Assembly (NCBI GenBank): GCA_000708835.1
Contig: DF236978.1
Coordinates: 280,264 to 344,263, forward strand
Direction of reading: 5' to 3'
Length of the DNA: 64,000 nucleotides
DNA from: Klebsormidium nitens
Taxonomy: Eukaryota > Streptophyta > Klebsormidiophyceae > Klebsormidiales > Klebsormidiaceae
The notes under the pieces were generated by a model, which saw only the letters and a program-made list of their open reading frames with translations, was not told where the DNA came from and ran no database searches. The position numbers and the translations under genes are program-made. This document shows, in pieces, positions 1-16,100 of the stretch (within the stretch, counting starts at the first letter, position 1; every line of letters starts with the position of its first letter).

Positions 1-225
1 ATCCAGCATGCTGCATATGCATAGACTCAGAGTCAGAGCTGCGCGCCTGCATGAGGAAGACAGCAATTGCAGGAAGCGGCTATAGAGCTATTGAATCTGC
101 TCATGTGTGAAGATGGCAGATTTTGGTCAGCCTAGCTTCCTCATCTGCGGCTACTTCTTCTCTTTATTCATCTTTGAGGTTCTTGGATTCTGCTTTTGGC
201 GTAGGTCAGGCTACATAGCACCTGA

Positions 226-4434
<4,209 letters not shown>

Positions 4435-4550
4435 TCATTCTTGGCGGGAGCACGCCAGGAACGATGGTTTACGAGGCTGGAATCTGCCGAAGAGAAATTG
4501 CGGCAGTCGCGGAATCCGTACAAATGGACTCGAGACTACATCTTTGTCCT

Positions 4551-4592
4551 AAGGTGCTCGTTTGTAAGCCCAAGGTGCTCGTTTGTAAGCCC
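4551..4592. repeat. Perfect 21-bp tandem duplication in the SDR 3' UTR region
   Basis: Two exact copies of a 21-bp unit (AAGGTGCTCG followed by TTTGTAAGCCC), head to tail, about 120 bp after the SDR stop codon. No function is evident; being perfect, the duplication is recent. Confidence 0.9.
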
Positions 4593-5014
4593 TATAGAAA
4601 TTGGTCAGATGACACATCAATTATATACATAATGTTTAGTTTGCATGTAAATTTCACAAGATTACTAATGATGAATGACATTGACTATAGATGACTTTCC
4701 GTCATTTGGTTGCATGCAAGCACAAGCTCTAGATCGGCACCGTGCAACCGTACAAGACTGCGCATTCCCATGAGACACCGGAGAGTCGGAACAACAGCTG
4801 CATACAAGCATCATTGGGCCATGGATTTGTAGCGCGGGCCCCAGCCCGGCGGCCGGCCGGCCCCGGCCGCGCACGCGTGCGGAGAAAACTGCGCCCTCTT
4901 GTGCGCGCAGGCCCACAAAAAGAAGCAACGTACGGACTTGATCCATGCACATGGCCCTGGGGGAGGCTCGAGAGCAGGACTCGTTCTGACGCTTGCGACG
5001 GCAGGGAAGGCGCC

Positions 5015-8000
5015 ATGGTCCACTCGAGGCATTCTCAGTTGGGCTCTTCTCTTGAAATGCCTGCAGAGTGGCAGCATTCTCCACCATCCAGCCTCCTCTT
5101 TGTTGGACCCCTCCAGGTTCCAGAGTTCCAGCCATTGAAAACTGAAGCCACGCCTCTCCAGCTAGCGCCATTTGCTTCCATCAGAAGCCAAGGCTCAGAT
5201 ATTCAGCCTTTTGTTGAAGAGTTGCAACAGGGTTTGGCTAATCAGGCCGAGGAGTTTGCTAGGGGAGTCGAGGGTACCAAGAGGAGGTTTAGAAACTTGG
5301 CCAGGGGTTTGAGAGAGGGTTTGCAAAAGGGGGGAAGCAGACTGGGACTGGTGCACATGCAAACAGAGCACAAGAGCTGCCCTCAGCATGACCATGTTGG
5401 CACAAGTAAGCAAAAGTGGCGGCATTGCATCATAGAGACAATGCGACAAGTTGTCCGCTTGCTTGCATGATGCCACCCTGACTGCTTCATAGCAGTTTGC
5501 AATTACCACCGTTTATACTCAATTTGCAAACACACTGATTCAGCAACCACTTCTTTACAAGCCGCTTCAAATGTCTCCAATTGTCAGTTGAGTCGTGTGT
5601 TCAAGTTCTACATGGCCTTGAGCTTTTTACCACCAGTTGTTGGAGCGCTTAAAGAGCGTGCTGAGGCAATCGTTGCATCACCCTCTGATTCGTTGTCCTG
5701 TGCAATGCTGCTTGTCCTTTCAGACTCGGGTTCCTGGCTTGGCATGCTGGAAGCGGGCAATCAATTCGGTGACATTGAACATGTATCGTTTTTCTTGTAT
5801 CAGGAGGCCTTCTTTTTGCGTCCATTTCCGAGAGCACGAGCGCCCCACGGAGGCGCAAGTCCCAAAGCTCAGGCGAAGAGGGAACCGACAAGAAGATTCA
5901 GCTTGTCAGCAGTACCACCGTCACCAAGAAGGAGTTCACTGTGCAGGATCTCCTGAGTAAGTTGTTGATTACCGGAACTCTCTGAGCAATTCCAAGGAGT
6001 GTGCTAGGTTGACTCTGAGGTGAACAGTAGTGGTATAAGACAGGATGGTGGCCTCAGTTTTCTCATCTGATAGGTTGCGTATTTGGAAGGCTGTTCCAAA
6101 CATCGTGGACTGTGTACTGTGGAGCTTTGGTGCCAAGGGGGAGACTTTTCTTTTCAGACATTGGAGTCCGAGGGAGACGGTATTCTTTCCTTATAGTGGA
6201 GTCCAGCGGTTTCAAACAACTCTGAAATTCTACCAAAAGAGCTTTCTGCAACTGAGGCGATCCTGTTGGGGGGTGAATCTGGACCAGATATAGTATCGTT
6301 ACATCCACAAAACTGGACAATGTATCAAGCAGAATGAAAGCGAACCGATGATGATTCAACCAGACAAGTGTTCAAAGTTATCAAGCAAGCAGAATGAAAG
6401 CTAACCAATGATGAATCAACTGGACAGTTGTTCAATATAATGAAGCGGAGCTTTATCTGGGACTTTGGCCAATGTATCTGCTTGATAGCAGGGTCAGTCA
6501 AGTAGTCAAATGGGTCATCAGCAGCACATCTGACCAAATATTCTTCTGCTTTGCAGTTGGGGCTGTTTCTGGTGGCGCCGCGGGGGTGTCTGTGGAGACA
6601 GCGCTCTATCCAATTGATACCATAAAAACCCGCCTTCAAGTAAGTCCCATCTTACATGTTCCTGTCTCAAGTGGCGGAACAGTCTTCCTGGTAGCCGTAG
6701 CTTGTCCAATGATAGTATTCGGCCCCTCTTGTGACCTCTGCCTTCGAAGTTACATATCTCTTTCTCTTGATGATGTCCATCATCTGTTCAATTGCTGTGC
6801 AAGAAACGTGTAAAACAAGTAAGAAGGCAAAGTTTCAAACGAAGGGCCTTAGTGGTGTCTGTTGCCCTACCATTCACGGCATCAGGCGAACGGAAGGCAG
6901 CCACGGACTAGAGCAAAGGTCTGTTGTCTGTACTTCAAATTCTACAGATGTACAGTGACCTTGCATAGAAGGCAATTGACACACGCCAGTCGGCGTTAGA
7001 CCGTTCTGAGGGAGGAGACACGGCCACACGCTTTCTCGTGTGTCTTTGGATGCTTCACTGTTTGATCATCGCTGCGTGCTTCGCTGTCTTCGTGAAGACC
7101 CTCTGATCTGCACAGGCCCCCTTTACTAAGCACCGTCAAGGACTTCTGTCAAAATCGTGCCTCCACAAAAACCACAGATTTCACACACTCTTTCGCACGG
7201 CTATTCTCAGCTGCTGATTGTTTCGAAAATTGCATGAACTCCGATACCGCCAGCGCCTAGTGTTTCCACCTCCGCTCGGTCTCTGACCCGCCTATGTATC
7301 AAGCTGCCTCCCAGACCCAATCTGACCGTTTATAGTTTGACGGGGTGGAGCGGATTGGTATCGATCTTGACACAATGTGCAACGTTGCTTATTTGCGTGA
7401 AGGTTCTCTCCAAAGGAGGCAGCCTCAGCTTCAAGGGCCTCTACTCCGGATTAAGCGGTAACCTCGCGGGGGTCCTACCGTGAGTAACGCGCCCATAAGT
7501 CTCGTGCAAAATACAGACCCCAAGACAAAAAGCGCATCTATTGGTTTCCCGAGCCGAAGTCGGTTCCTCTTCTGAAAGTTTCTTAGGTTGTTTGGTTCAG
7601 CTCCGGTGATGCTCGCCCTGGTACTCACTAGAGTTGCAACAATCACATTTGACTTCTAGTCATCTGGTAAAAGCCAACAATCTCGGATGATTGACGTCGA
7701 CCAAGCTTCGAGCACCTTCATGACGTGTTGGATTGAAAGAGGTCCAGTCACGTATGCATCGTGAAGGCGCCTTGCATTCTTGCGAAAGGTATCGTAGTGC
7801 ATAGCGCTTTGCAGTCGAGCAAAAAGCTGACCGCTCCAAAAGGTTGTCTTTCCCTAGGCTTCTTCCCTTTTCGTTTCTCAGTGAACGCGCTTCAGTTGCG
7901 ACTGCCGAATTCCAGCACACGTTGCTCATTCCATGGGTGTCTTGAGAGCTCCGTAACCTGAACTTTGGGTGCTAGAAAGATTGTTCTCGTTTTTTGTATC

Positions 8001-11000
8001 TTTTGAACAGTGCCTCCTTTTTGGTCCCCCACCGGAGCATTGAAAAGTCCGCTGCAGATCTCGGCGCAGCGCCTCGCTTTTCCTGTGGGCCTTCCAAATT
8101 GAAAGTCTTATCTTCATCCTATTTCTGTCGGAGCTTGTCAGGATCCGTTTGCCACTTTCGTGCCGCACGCCTCACCCCTTTGTCGGCATATCCGGACTCG
8201 TCAAGCAACACCCGCTCGATACATCCTCGAGTCCTTTTCCTACTGCAGGGTCCTTGGTGCACCAGTAACCCTCAATCATGCGGTTCTTCTTATTACGCGG
8301 ACTTCTTGCAAGCTGCTTTGCACTCTTTGCAGTGCCTCCGCACTCTTCGTCTGCAATTACGAGCCCCTCAAGCGAAACCTTCTTGACCGCTTCTCCGAGC
8401 GCTTTATGTTGTGCTAGGACTTCTAGCAACGTGTCTTTCAATGGAACAGATCCTTAAGAGCGACACCTTCCTAATGCCAATGCGTCCGTTCATCCGCAGT
8501 GCCTCCGCGATCTTCGTCGCCATTTACGAGCCCCTCAAGCAGCATCTCCTCGACCGTTTCCCAGAGCGCTTTTCCTTCTGGCCAGAGTTTGGCAACAGAA
8601 CAACTCTTCGCAGGTATCCATCTTCCACCTTGTGCTGATTCACAACCGTTCAAGCTCCACTTTTGCAGTGCTTCCGCGATCTTCGTCGCCATTTACGAGC
8701 CCCTCAAGCAGCATCTGCTCGACCGCTTCCCCGAGCAATGGAGCTCCGCGGCGCAACTGCTCGCGGCCGGGGCCGGGGCGACCGGCGCGTCCATTGTGCG
8801 CGTGCCGACCGAGGTCATCAAGCAGCGGATGCAGACGGGGCAGTTCACGTCAGCAGCGGGAGCCGTGAAGCAGATTCTGGCCAAAGAGGGGATGAAGGGG
8901 ATGTACGCTGTGAGTGGCGCTGTTTTTGGGTTTATTTTTAGAGCAGGTGTCTTCTTTGGCAAGTCGCCGAGAAGCGGAGCTGTTCTTGCTCCGATTGTCC
9001 CGCTACTCTCGGGGGTACTTTCCGCACGCAAAGCTGGTACCTTACGACAGTCAGTGTGTCATCGGAAAAGAACACCATTGTCACCAGCCTTTTTGGGGTA
9101 GCACGACAGAGTATCATGATGAATTTTCTGACGCATGATCGTACGAGTCGGCGGACTCAAAGACCACCCGCAGTGTTTCACCGGCGACGGCAGCGCCTTA
9201 CCCCCGGCTATACAGTCGCTCAAAAGCAAAAAGACCCGCTCTGCAAACACCTTTCAAGGTTTAGAGGCATACTTTTCCAGGTCTAAAGGTTTTCAGGTTT
9301 AGGTCGTATATTCCCAAAGCACAGGAGTGTTACAGATAGCTTGGTGTAGGTTTCCTGGTTTCCATGGTAGAAGGGCTAGAGGGGACGGTACGGTATGAGC
9401 GGGGTCAAGCGCCTCCTTTCCCTCCCTAAGAATGGACTCGCTGTGAAAATGATGAGCCAATTGGGGCGTTACATTTGACTTCGCGTGTCTTTCTGAAGTG
9501 AAGGTCAGCCGTAAGGTTAAACCTAAAGCAAGGCTTGTGAACATTTCACCATTGGAAGACACATAAGAAACATGAACGCGCCACCTCGTGCCCGTATCTC
9601 TCAAGCTCAATGAACAGAAAGCTCATCAGACAATCAGCTTTTGACCTAACCAGAAGATTAGACCAAATGCTTTCGCCCCCTGTACACGCACCCAACCTAA
9701 CTTCCTAAGTATACTCACCTGTCTTAGCAGTGTCTTCTTATCATTAAGCGCAATCTTGTCCTTGGCCGTATTCCCGTAAATCTTGTGCAGGGCTACGGGT
9801 CCTTCCTCCTCAGAGACCTTCCGTTTGACGCCATCGAGTTTGTCGCATACGAGCAGATCAAGTTAGCCGTGCAAAGGACGGTGAGTCGCTTGTGTTGTTG
9901 TGGATCTCCCTTATATGTCCACAAATCTCGCGCATACGTGTCTGTTGTCTACAAGCAAATCAAGCTGGTCGTACAAAGGACGGTAGGTCGCTTATGCGTG
10001 GACGAGTCCCTCGCCATGAGAAGCGTTTCTTGGCTCGTGGCGCGATACTCAGTGGATTGTTCGCAGTTGGGAACACGTCTCGACTAATAACTAATAACCC
10101 CTAGATCTGGGCACCTGCATACGGAGGCACTTTGACGGGCTTAGATTCCAGAAAATTCTCTGGCGATCGATCCTTTCGCAAAAGCAGTTGTTACCAATCA
10201 ACTATAGAGGCCTCAAATGACCAGAACCGTTGACGGATGTGAACGCCAAGTGGCGACTTAACCGTGCCGTTGCAGAAGTTTCTCGGGGTCTAGCTCCCCT
10301 TTTACTCAACGGAAGACCGCATCCCCTCACCCCGCTGCTTCCTCATTCCGCCTCAATCCGTTCCGTGCAGAGGAAACGGAAAGAGCTGACGGCAGTCGAG
10401 ACAGCGTTTGCGGGCGCGCTGGCGGGGGCTGTGACCGGGGCTGTGACGACCCCCCTGGACGTGATCAAGACGCGGCTCATGGTACAGGTGGGTTTTTCTT
10501 GAGGGGTGAAAGCGAGGGAAACGGATAGAATTCTTCTTGAATCCAGAAGTGATTGATATTCCTTTGCAGGGGAGAAGTGCTCGTGAGAGGCACCGCTTCC
10601 TTGGCCACCCCGCCGCCATTTGGGTGTGGCAGACTGGGGACGGGTGAAGCCGCGCAAGTTTCGCTCTTCTCTGAATCTATGGTTTGCACAGTGCGAGATG
10701 GTTATTTTTTCGGCCCTGCGTTATGCATAGTAGGCTCGGCTCGCAGCATGATTCCTTCCTGACAAATGCTGCCTCCTCTTACTGCCACGTTGCCGACTTC
10801 CGCAATCCAGCACGGAACTTCTGTTCGCTCCCTAAGCCCATACTGCGACGTCTAACAACAGCGCGCACCCAACCAGTTTTCCACCCCTCCACCCCCTTGA
10901 GTGCCACGTGTCCCTTCAATGTCCGTCCACGTGTCCCTGATTTCGTTCGTTCTCACCAGGGTACGAACATCAAGTACACGGGCATCATGGACTGCATCTC

Positions 11001-11769
11001 GAAGATGGTCGCCGAGGAGGGGGCCGGTTCACTGTTTAAGGTGGGGCTTCTCTTCGTTTTTGTGGCGACTGAAAATTGCTCTGACTTCCAGCCTGCCATT
11101 GCTTGTGCATGTACGCACTTTTACCCCTTTGTTCCAGCTGAAAGACGCGGCGAGCATGTCTTCACTGTCTAGATGGTTGAGTGGAGCCATCCCATGGCCC
11201 CAAAGCTGCAGAAATGCGCTCCTTGAACCATTGACGCCGTAATGGAGTGCACTGTTTTAGGTCGTCAGTTAGAAGACTGCTCTGAAATCTCGTATCGTCA
11301 TAACGTGGAACAATTCTATACTATTAAGAATTCGGCGGCCTGGTCCTCTGTTGTGCAAGGACCAGGCTGTTCCGCTTTTCTCCTCTCTACTCGCACTTTT
11401 CGAACATATTCTGTCCGAAATGGCGTCTCCTTTGGCTCTTCAAGCCTCCATAAGGCACGACTTTGCCAGCCGAGTAACTCTGGGACGTAAACAAATGCGG
11501 CCGGCTTCCTTTTCCTGCCCCCTCGAATGACCAGCCAGCTGTCAACCACTCTTCATTGCCTAGTATTGCGTTATAGTCAGCCACGCTTTCGGTGTCAGTC
11601 ATTCATCCGGCAACTCAAAGGAGTGCATCTTGTGCAGGGTGTTGGCCCACGTGTCCTGTGGATCGGTATTGGAGGTTCGATTTTCTTCGGGGTCCTTGAA
11701 AAGACCAAGTCTCTCTTGACCACTGAGCTAGAGGCCCGCAAAGCAGCTAAGCCCACGACCGTTGTGTAA
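5015..11769 (+). CDS. SAMC: S-adenosylmethionine carrier (mitochondrial carrier family), 9 exons
   Basis: Organelle inner-membrane exchanger that imports S-adenosylmethionine for organellar methylation and returns S-adenosylhomocysteine (known for plant SAMC). Exons: 5015-5405, 5804-5956, 6557-6639, 7403-7479, 8669-8909, 9791-9880, 10371-10487, 10960-11040, 11638-11769. All phases agree, giving 454 aa. Three carrier repeats each show the Px[DE]xx[KR] signature: PIDTIK, PTEVIK, PLDVIK. Segments such as IRVPTEV-KQRMQTGQFTSA, FLLRDLPFDAI and GPRVLWIGIGGSIFFGVLE are typical of plant SAMC. The first ~180 residues are a basic N-terminal extension, likely a targeting presequence plus a soluble part. 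ATG 5015 was chosen for its GCCATGG context; an in-frame ATG at 4742 is possible. Exon 5 is preceded by four decayed copies of its own head, and exon 6 is followed by a copy of its tail. Confidence 0.93.
6311..6450. repeat. 60-bp minisatellite, 2-3 copies, in a SAM-carrier intron
   Basis: The segment containing AGCAGAATGAAAGC occurs at 6329 and again 60 bp on at 6389, each followed by the same diverged block (ACC-ATGATGA-TCAACYRGACA). A third, poorer copy begins near 6440. It ends about 100 bp before exon 3 of the SAM carrier (6557) and contains no exon sequence. Confidence 0.75.
8008..8668 (+). repeat. Four decayed copies of a SAM-carrier exon head, upstream of the real exon
   Basis: The real exon 5 starts at 8669 after TTTGCAG. 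The same acceptor plus exon start (CAG-TGCCTCCGC...) recurs with CAG at 8497 and 8330. Weaker copies start near 8166 and 8008. Spacings are about 169, 167, 164 and 158 bp. The 8497 copy translates as the real one for its first ~25 residues (SASAIFVAIYEPLK...) and then diverges. The 8330 copy reads SASALFVCNYEPLK. The 8166 copy is recognisable mainly in DNA (GTCAAGCA-CA-C-GCTCGA). The 8008 copy matches best at its two ends (GCCTCC, and CGCTTTTCC after the exon-like part). Decay increases with distance from the exon. Confidence 0.85.
9935..9995 (+). repeat. Copy of the SAM-carrier exon 6 tail, including its splice donor
   Basis: The real exon 6 ends at 9880 with codons for YEQIKLAVQRT, then GTGAGTCGCTT. 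About 102 bp downstream the sequence again encodes YKQIKLVVQRT, followed by a donor-like GTAGGTCGCTT (GT at 9983). The copy keeps the exon tail, the GT and the start of the intron, but has no recognisable acceptor of its own. Confidence 0.85.
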
Positions 11770-13197
11770 GTGCAAGAGAAGTTGATTCTTTGGAAGCTGC
11801 TATTCTTTGCATTGCCAATAACTGGCGTAGTGAGCACGTTGCGAGGTGGAGGCTAAATCATGCGCGCCCGGCCTGTAAGAAGGCATGGAGAACCCCTCGT
11901 CTAAGAGAAGGTAACATAGTGCGATGCGTACAGAGATGAGGTAGCCCACTCTAGAAAAGTCTGTGTATGATTCCAACGCTCGATCTATGGCCGTACGACT
12001 GCAATGCTGTAACACGCCTACAACATATTGCGACGGTCTGGCGTCCGCATGTACCGTCTACCATATGATGCACTGGCATGCACGTGCACACACTTATTAA
12101 ACGCATGCAAATATCCTTGCTCGACACTCGACCGCGCGCGTGTTCGACTTGACCAGACATCGAGCGCCGCAGGCTCTGGGCCCGGGCGGCCTTCTCCAAA
12201 GCGGTGTGGCACTGCTCACCTTTAGCAATGGATTGGATATCAAGTTTGTTGAGCACTTGAATCAATAATGCCAACATGAGGGAACATGTGACCGGATCGG
12301 ACCCAACTTTTGTAGTTCAGTGTGCATGACCGCTGGATATATACCACCAATATCACGAAGGTCGGACTTATAAAGATGTTCGATCAACTCGCGCGAAGCT
12401 TGAAACTATGAACGAACTCGTAATCATTGGCTATGCTTAAGGCAATCCACTGACTGCTGGCCCGGGGATCGCTGAACCGGCCGGCCGGGCAAGTAAAGTG
12501 ATGATTGAATTAGATATCTCCAGCGTGCGCATATGTGCCAAACGGTCCCTGTCACTGACATGTACGATCGAGAGCAGCCCTGATGCAAGATGTACAAAGC
12601 ATATACATAGGTTGTACGTTGAGGTTAGCTGCAGTGCATCTCGAACGCCTGAGCGCCAGCAAATGATCGGATAAGGACTCGGATGGCGTAACGTATGATC
12701 TTCGTTGGTTTTATCCCTCCGATATTTGAATCTGAACGCGCGCAATTCAAGCTAGCGCGCATGCCAGCCATCATGCAGCATTGAGTGTCATGATCCATAC
12801 CAAGCGTGGACCAATTGAGTTGAAACTTCTCATCCTAAGCAGTGAGGTTCTCCATAGTGACACTCACTCCAATGAACCTGTATGGCCACCAAGAGCTCTA
12901 TATCCAATTAACATGCATCACCTTTTCTTGACGCGGCTCTGGTTAAATCAGACGTATCTTGCGCAAGACCTATGAATAAGCAATGAAAGGAACCTGCATG
13001 GTGGATGTCCCCACGCTCCCCTCGAAATCAGTACTGACCACCAAAAACGCTCTCAATTTCCTGTGATCGTCCAATTGCCCTTCTTTTGACGCAGCGGAAC
13101 TCTGCAGTTTGGCAGTTTTGCCGCTTATTTAAGCAATTCATCAGAGGGCAACAGACGAATACCTCCCTATTCATGTCAAACTTTGCTCAACTGCCAC
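11770..13197. other. Convergent intergenic region
   Basis: Lies between the stop of the SAM carrier (+) and the stop of the coiled-coil gene (-), so it should hold both 3' UTRs and polyadenylation sites. A GC-rich patch (ACCGGCCGGCCGGGC) sits near 12476. I see no convincing coding exon, RNA gene or transposon here; the open frames lack domains and splice support. Confidence 0.6.
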
Positions 13198-16100
13198 TTA
13201 ACGCCAACCAGACGACGAGTTCGGAAGCAGGGAGGTGAGCGATCGGCCAACCGCTTGTCGGCCGATGTCGGCCCTTGGTTTCCCTGGCATACGTTCCGGC
13301 GGAAAGACAGGCATCCGCACACTCCCACCGGGGCCCAGCGGCGCTCTTCCCTTGGACACCTCTTCCGCTGTTCCGCTGTAGTCGTCACCGGAAATGACCT
13401 CGAGACCAATCTGCTCGGAGAAGTCGAGGGACATGTGCAGCGAGGGCGAGCTGAGGTCGAGGAGCGTCCTTTTGGCGGCGGGGCTGCAAAGCGAGTGGGT
13501 TAAGAGTCCAGTCAACACTTGGTTAAGGAATCCAAGGGAACTTAGTGCGCCATAATCGAAGCCAAACTCTCGGACCATGACCAGGTCGTAGGTATTGTCG
13601 GTGATTCGGAAGCTATAATTTTGAACGAAGCAAGGTTACCACATTCGTTGCCGGAGAATTTAGCTGGGTGTAAACACAAGGTATGAGCACTTACGGCACG
13701 TGATTGGATTGCCAGGATCACGGGTCTGGCACCGATCGGCCCTCTGACCAAAAGCAGACCAAAGTAACATTTTCTTCTGAGCAATTGGCTGTTCACCGGT
13801 TTGTTGCTAACGATTTGCAAGGGTGAAAGTGAAACAATCTGCCGGGGAAATAATTATGCGACGAACCAAAAGGTTGACACTGGTTGTCATCGGAGGCGAG
13901 GCTGCCGGGCTGTGGTAAGTATGAGCAAGGGGACGACCTATTGAAGGCGGAGAAGACGTGCCGTAACAAAGATTCAACCACTTGGCGTGCACAAAGCGGA
14001 CTTAGTTGGGCGGCTGATGACAACAACACGTCATCTCAAGCCCAGCCAAGCGTCTAACGTTTTCACATACCAGGGGACCGCGTTCGAGGATGGAAGTCAA
14101 GATACGTATTCCGGTCGCATTCCGGTCGCCTCCCTCCAAGCACATTCCGGGCTCAAGCTACCTTCCCCAACCGTGCCCGTTTATCTCACCCCTAGCATAG
14201 CGGAACACAAAGACGTCATTCCAACTTTCCCACCTGCCGCGTTCTGTCAAAAGCGCCTCTTCGGACGCGAGCGTCGTCCTCCGGTCGAATCCGCCCCGCG
14301 TCCGTTCCGTCTGAGCCCCGCTCGGAAGGACGGAACTCGTTCCCGCTATTCGGCTTAGCGTCTGAGCGGCGTCCATGTTGAAAGCCAAGCGGTTGGACCT
14401 GCGGCGGGCGGGGGTCCGTTCCGTTTGGGAGCCGTCCGGAACGGAAGAATACGTGCCGGAGTTGCTCTGGGACAGCGTTCTATCTTCCTGCAAAGCGGAT
14501 TGTCAACTTTTGAGGGGCACTCATTCGGATTACTCGCGAGGCTGCTAACTCTAGCTTGAACGAAAACCCCTAAGCTCCTTATTCACTGCTATAAAACGTT
14601 TCAAGGCGACCTTGACGACAAGCCAGCTTCAGACAAAAGGCTTATCTGGTAGCTTCTGGCGGCTGAATTCGTTTTGATCGGGTACTGTCTCAGGGACTCT
14701 TACCGCAGAGGCTAGCTTTTCTGGGAGGCTCCTCTGATGAGAAGGTGGGAAACGGAACGAAAGTACGCCGTATCCCGTGCAGCGTCGAAATCAGTGATGG
14801 TCAGCTCGAAGGTAGATTTGACACAGTCCTCAAGAGCCAGAGAATTAAAAGCACGGCCAGGAAAACTGTTGGGAAATCAGGCAGACGTTTCAGAGCCCTT
14901 AATACAATGCAAATATCCAAAACACGGGAGGGTCCGAATCGGCTGTCGACTTTTGACCCAGACAGACAAAGCCCAAGTCGGCCACTATCCTGGATTGACC
15001 CGCCACTGATACAATTGCCTTAACCCACTGACTCCTCCAAACACCCTCTGAGAGTCCCAGCCCCCCTACAATTTAGATTCGGATCTCTTCATAAGTAACT
15101 GCTACGTGGCACTTACAGGGATCGAGTTGGAGGCTTCGGTTCGGGCGCCGTCTGATGCGTCGGACAAGAAGGAGGACTGCCGAGCGATATCTAAGGAGTC
15201 GGAGCGAAGAGAAAAGTGGCGGGAGAATGCCGGGTGGCTGACGACCTGCATTTCGGCAGAGGAATGTATTACGAGGTCTCGAGAAAGTTTCTGCACTTCC
15301 TTTTGGTTTTCAAGCCTTTAATGTGAAGCAAAAGGCCTGCTTGCGGGAGAAGTTCCAGTAGAGACCGAGCTTGCAGGAATTCCATGCGGTCAGAGTAGGA
15401 GGACTGAGGATGTCATGACGACCTAGAAACTCTGCGCTTACTGGCAAGGCAGTAACGTGCGTGGTTCGAGCGGAACTGCTTTTGCTGACGTCGTTTGATA
15501 CAGAATTTGCAAGTTAATTCAAGTAATTTGCAAGCGTTCTCTCAGGGTTGCTGAGACAACCACTTCTCGGTCTGAGGCTCTGACTCGCAGCATAATAGAA
15601 ATTCTCGGGAGGACTTCCAAAAAGGCGTCTTTTTCGATCCAGAACCCGTTGCACAGGGCGACCTAAAGTGAGCACGAACCGAATCCCATGTGAAACCCTG
15701 CTTTGCTACCAGCTTAGATCGCTATTCGACGAGTCAGCCCCCAAAGCACCTTCCATGCAGGCTGCTTGGCCGCTCTCAACAGGAGCATCAACAAACTCAG
15801 CAACAAAACGCATCCTACGCCATTCTCCGCCCTCTTTCTGAGCTGTTGCGGAGCTCACCGGTTCGCTCAGCAGCCTGGCAGCACCCTTGGTGTCCCCTGC
15901 CCTGGCCTGAAGTTCGAGCAGTTCCCGCTCGAGGGCCCTGCTGCGGCTCTCGATGGCCTTGCAGTGCCGCCTCAGCCGAGTCACCTCCGCCTCCATCGGC
16001 GCCCGCAGGGCCTTCTCCTGAGACGCACTCTCCTCCGCTGCCTGAGCCTGCAAAAGTGAAGCGGACATAGTCTGCAAGTGAACTGTCTTGAAGGCGTTCA

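Noticed and set aside
4742-5014. N-terminal extension of the SAM carrier from an upstream ATG
   Set aside because: In frame, but Arg/Pro/Ala-rich from a GC-rich patch; ATG 5015 has the better context. Kept only as an alternative start.
8330-8640. Calling the upstream SAM-carrier exon copies as real coding exons
   Set aside because: Including them would duplicate part of a fixed-length carrier repeat, and the outer ones contain changes. They are reported as repeats.
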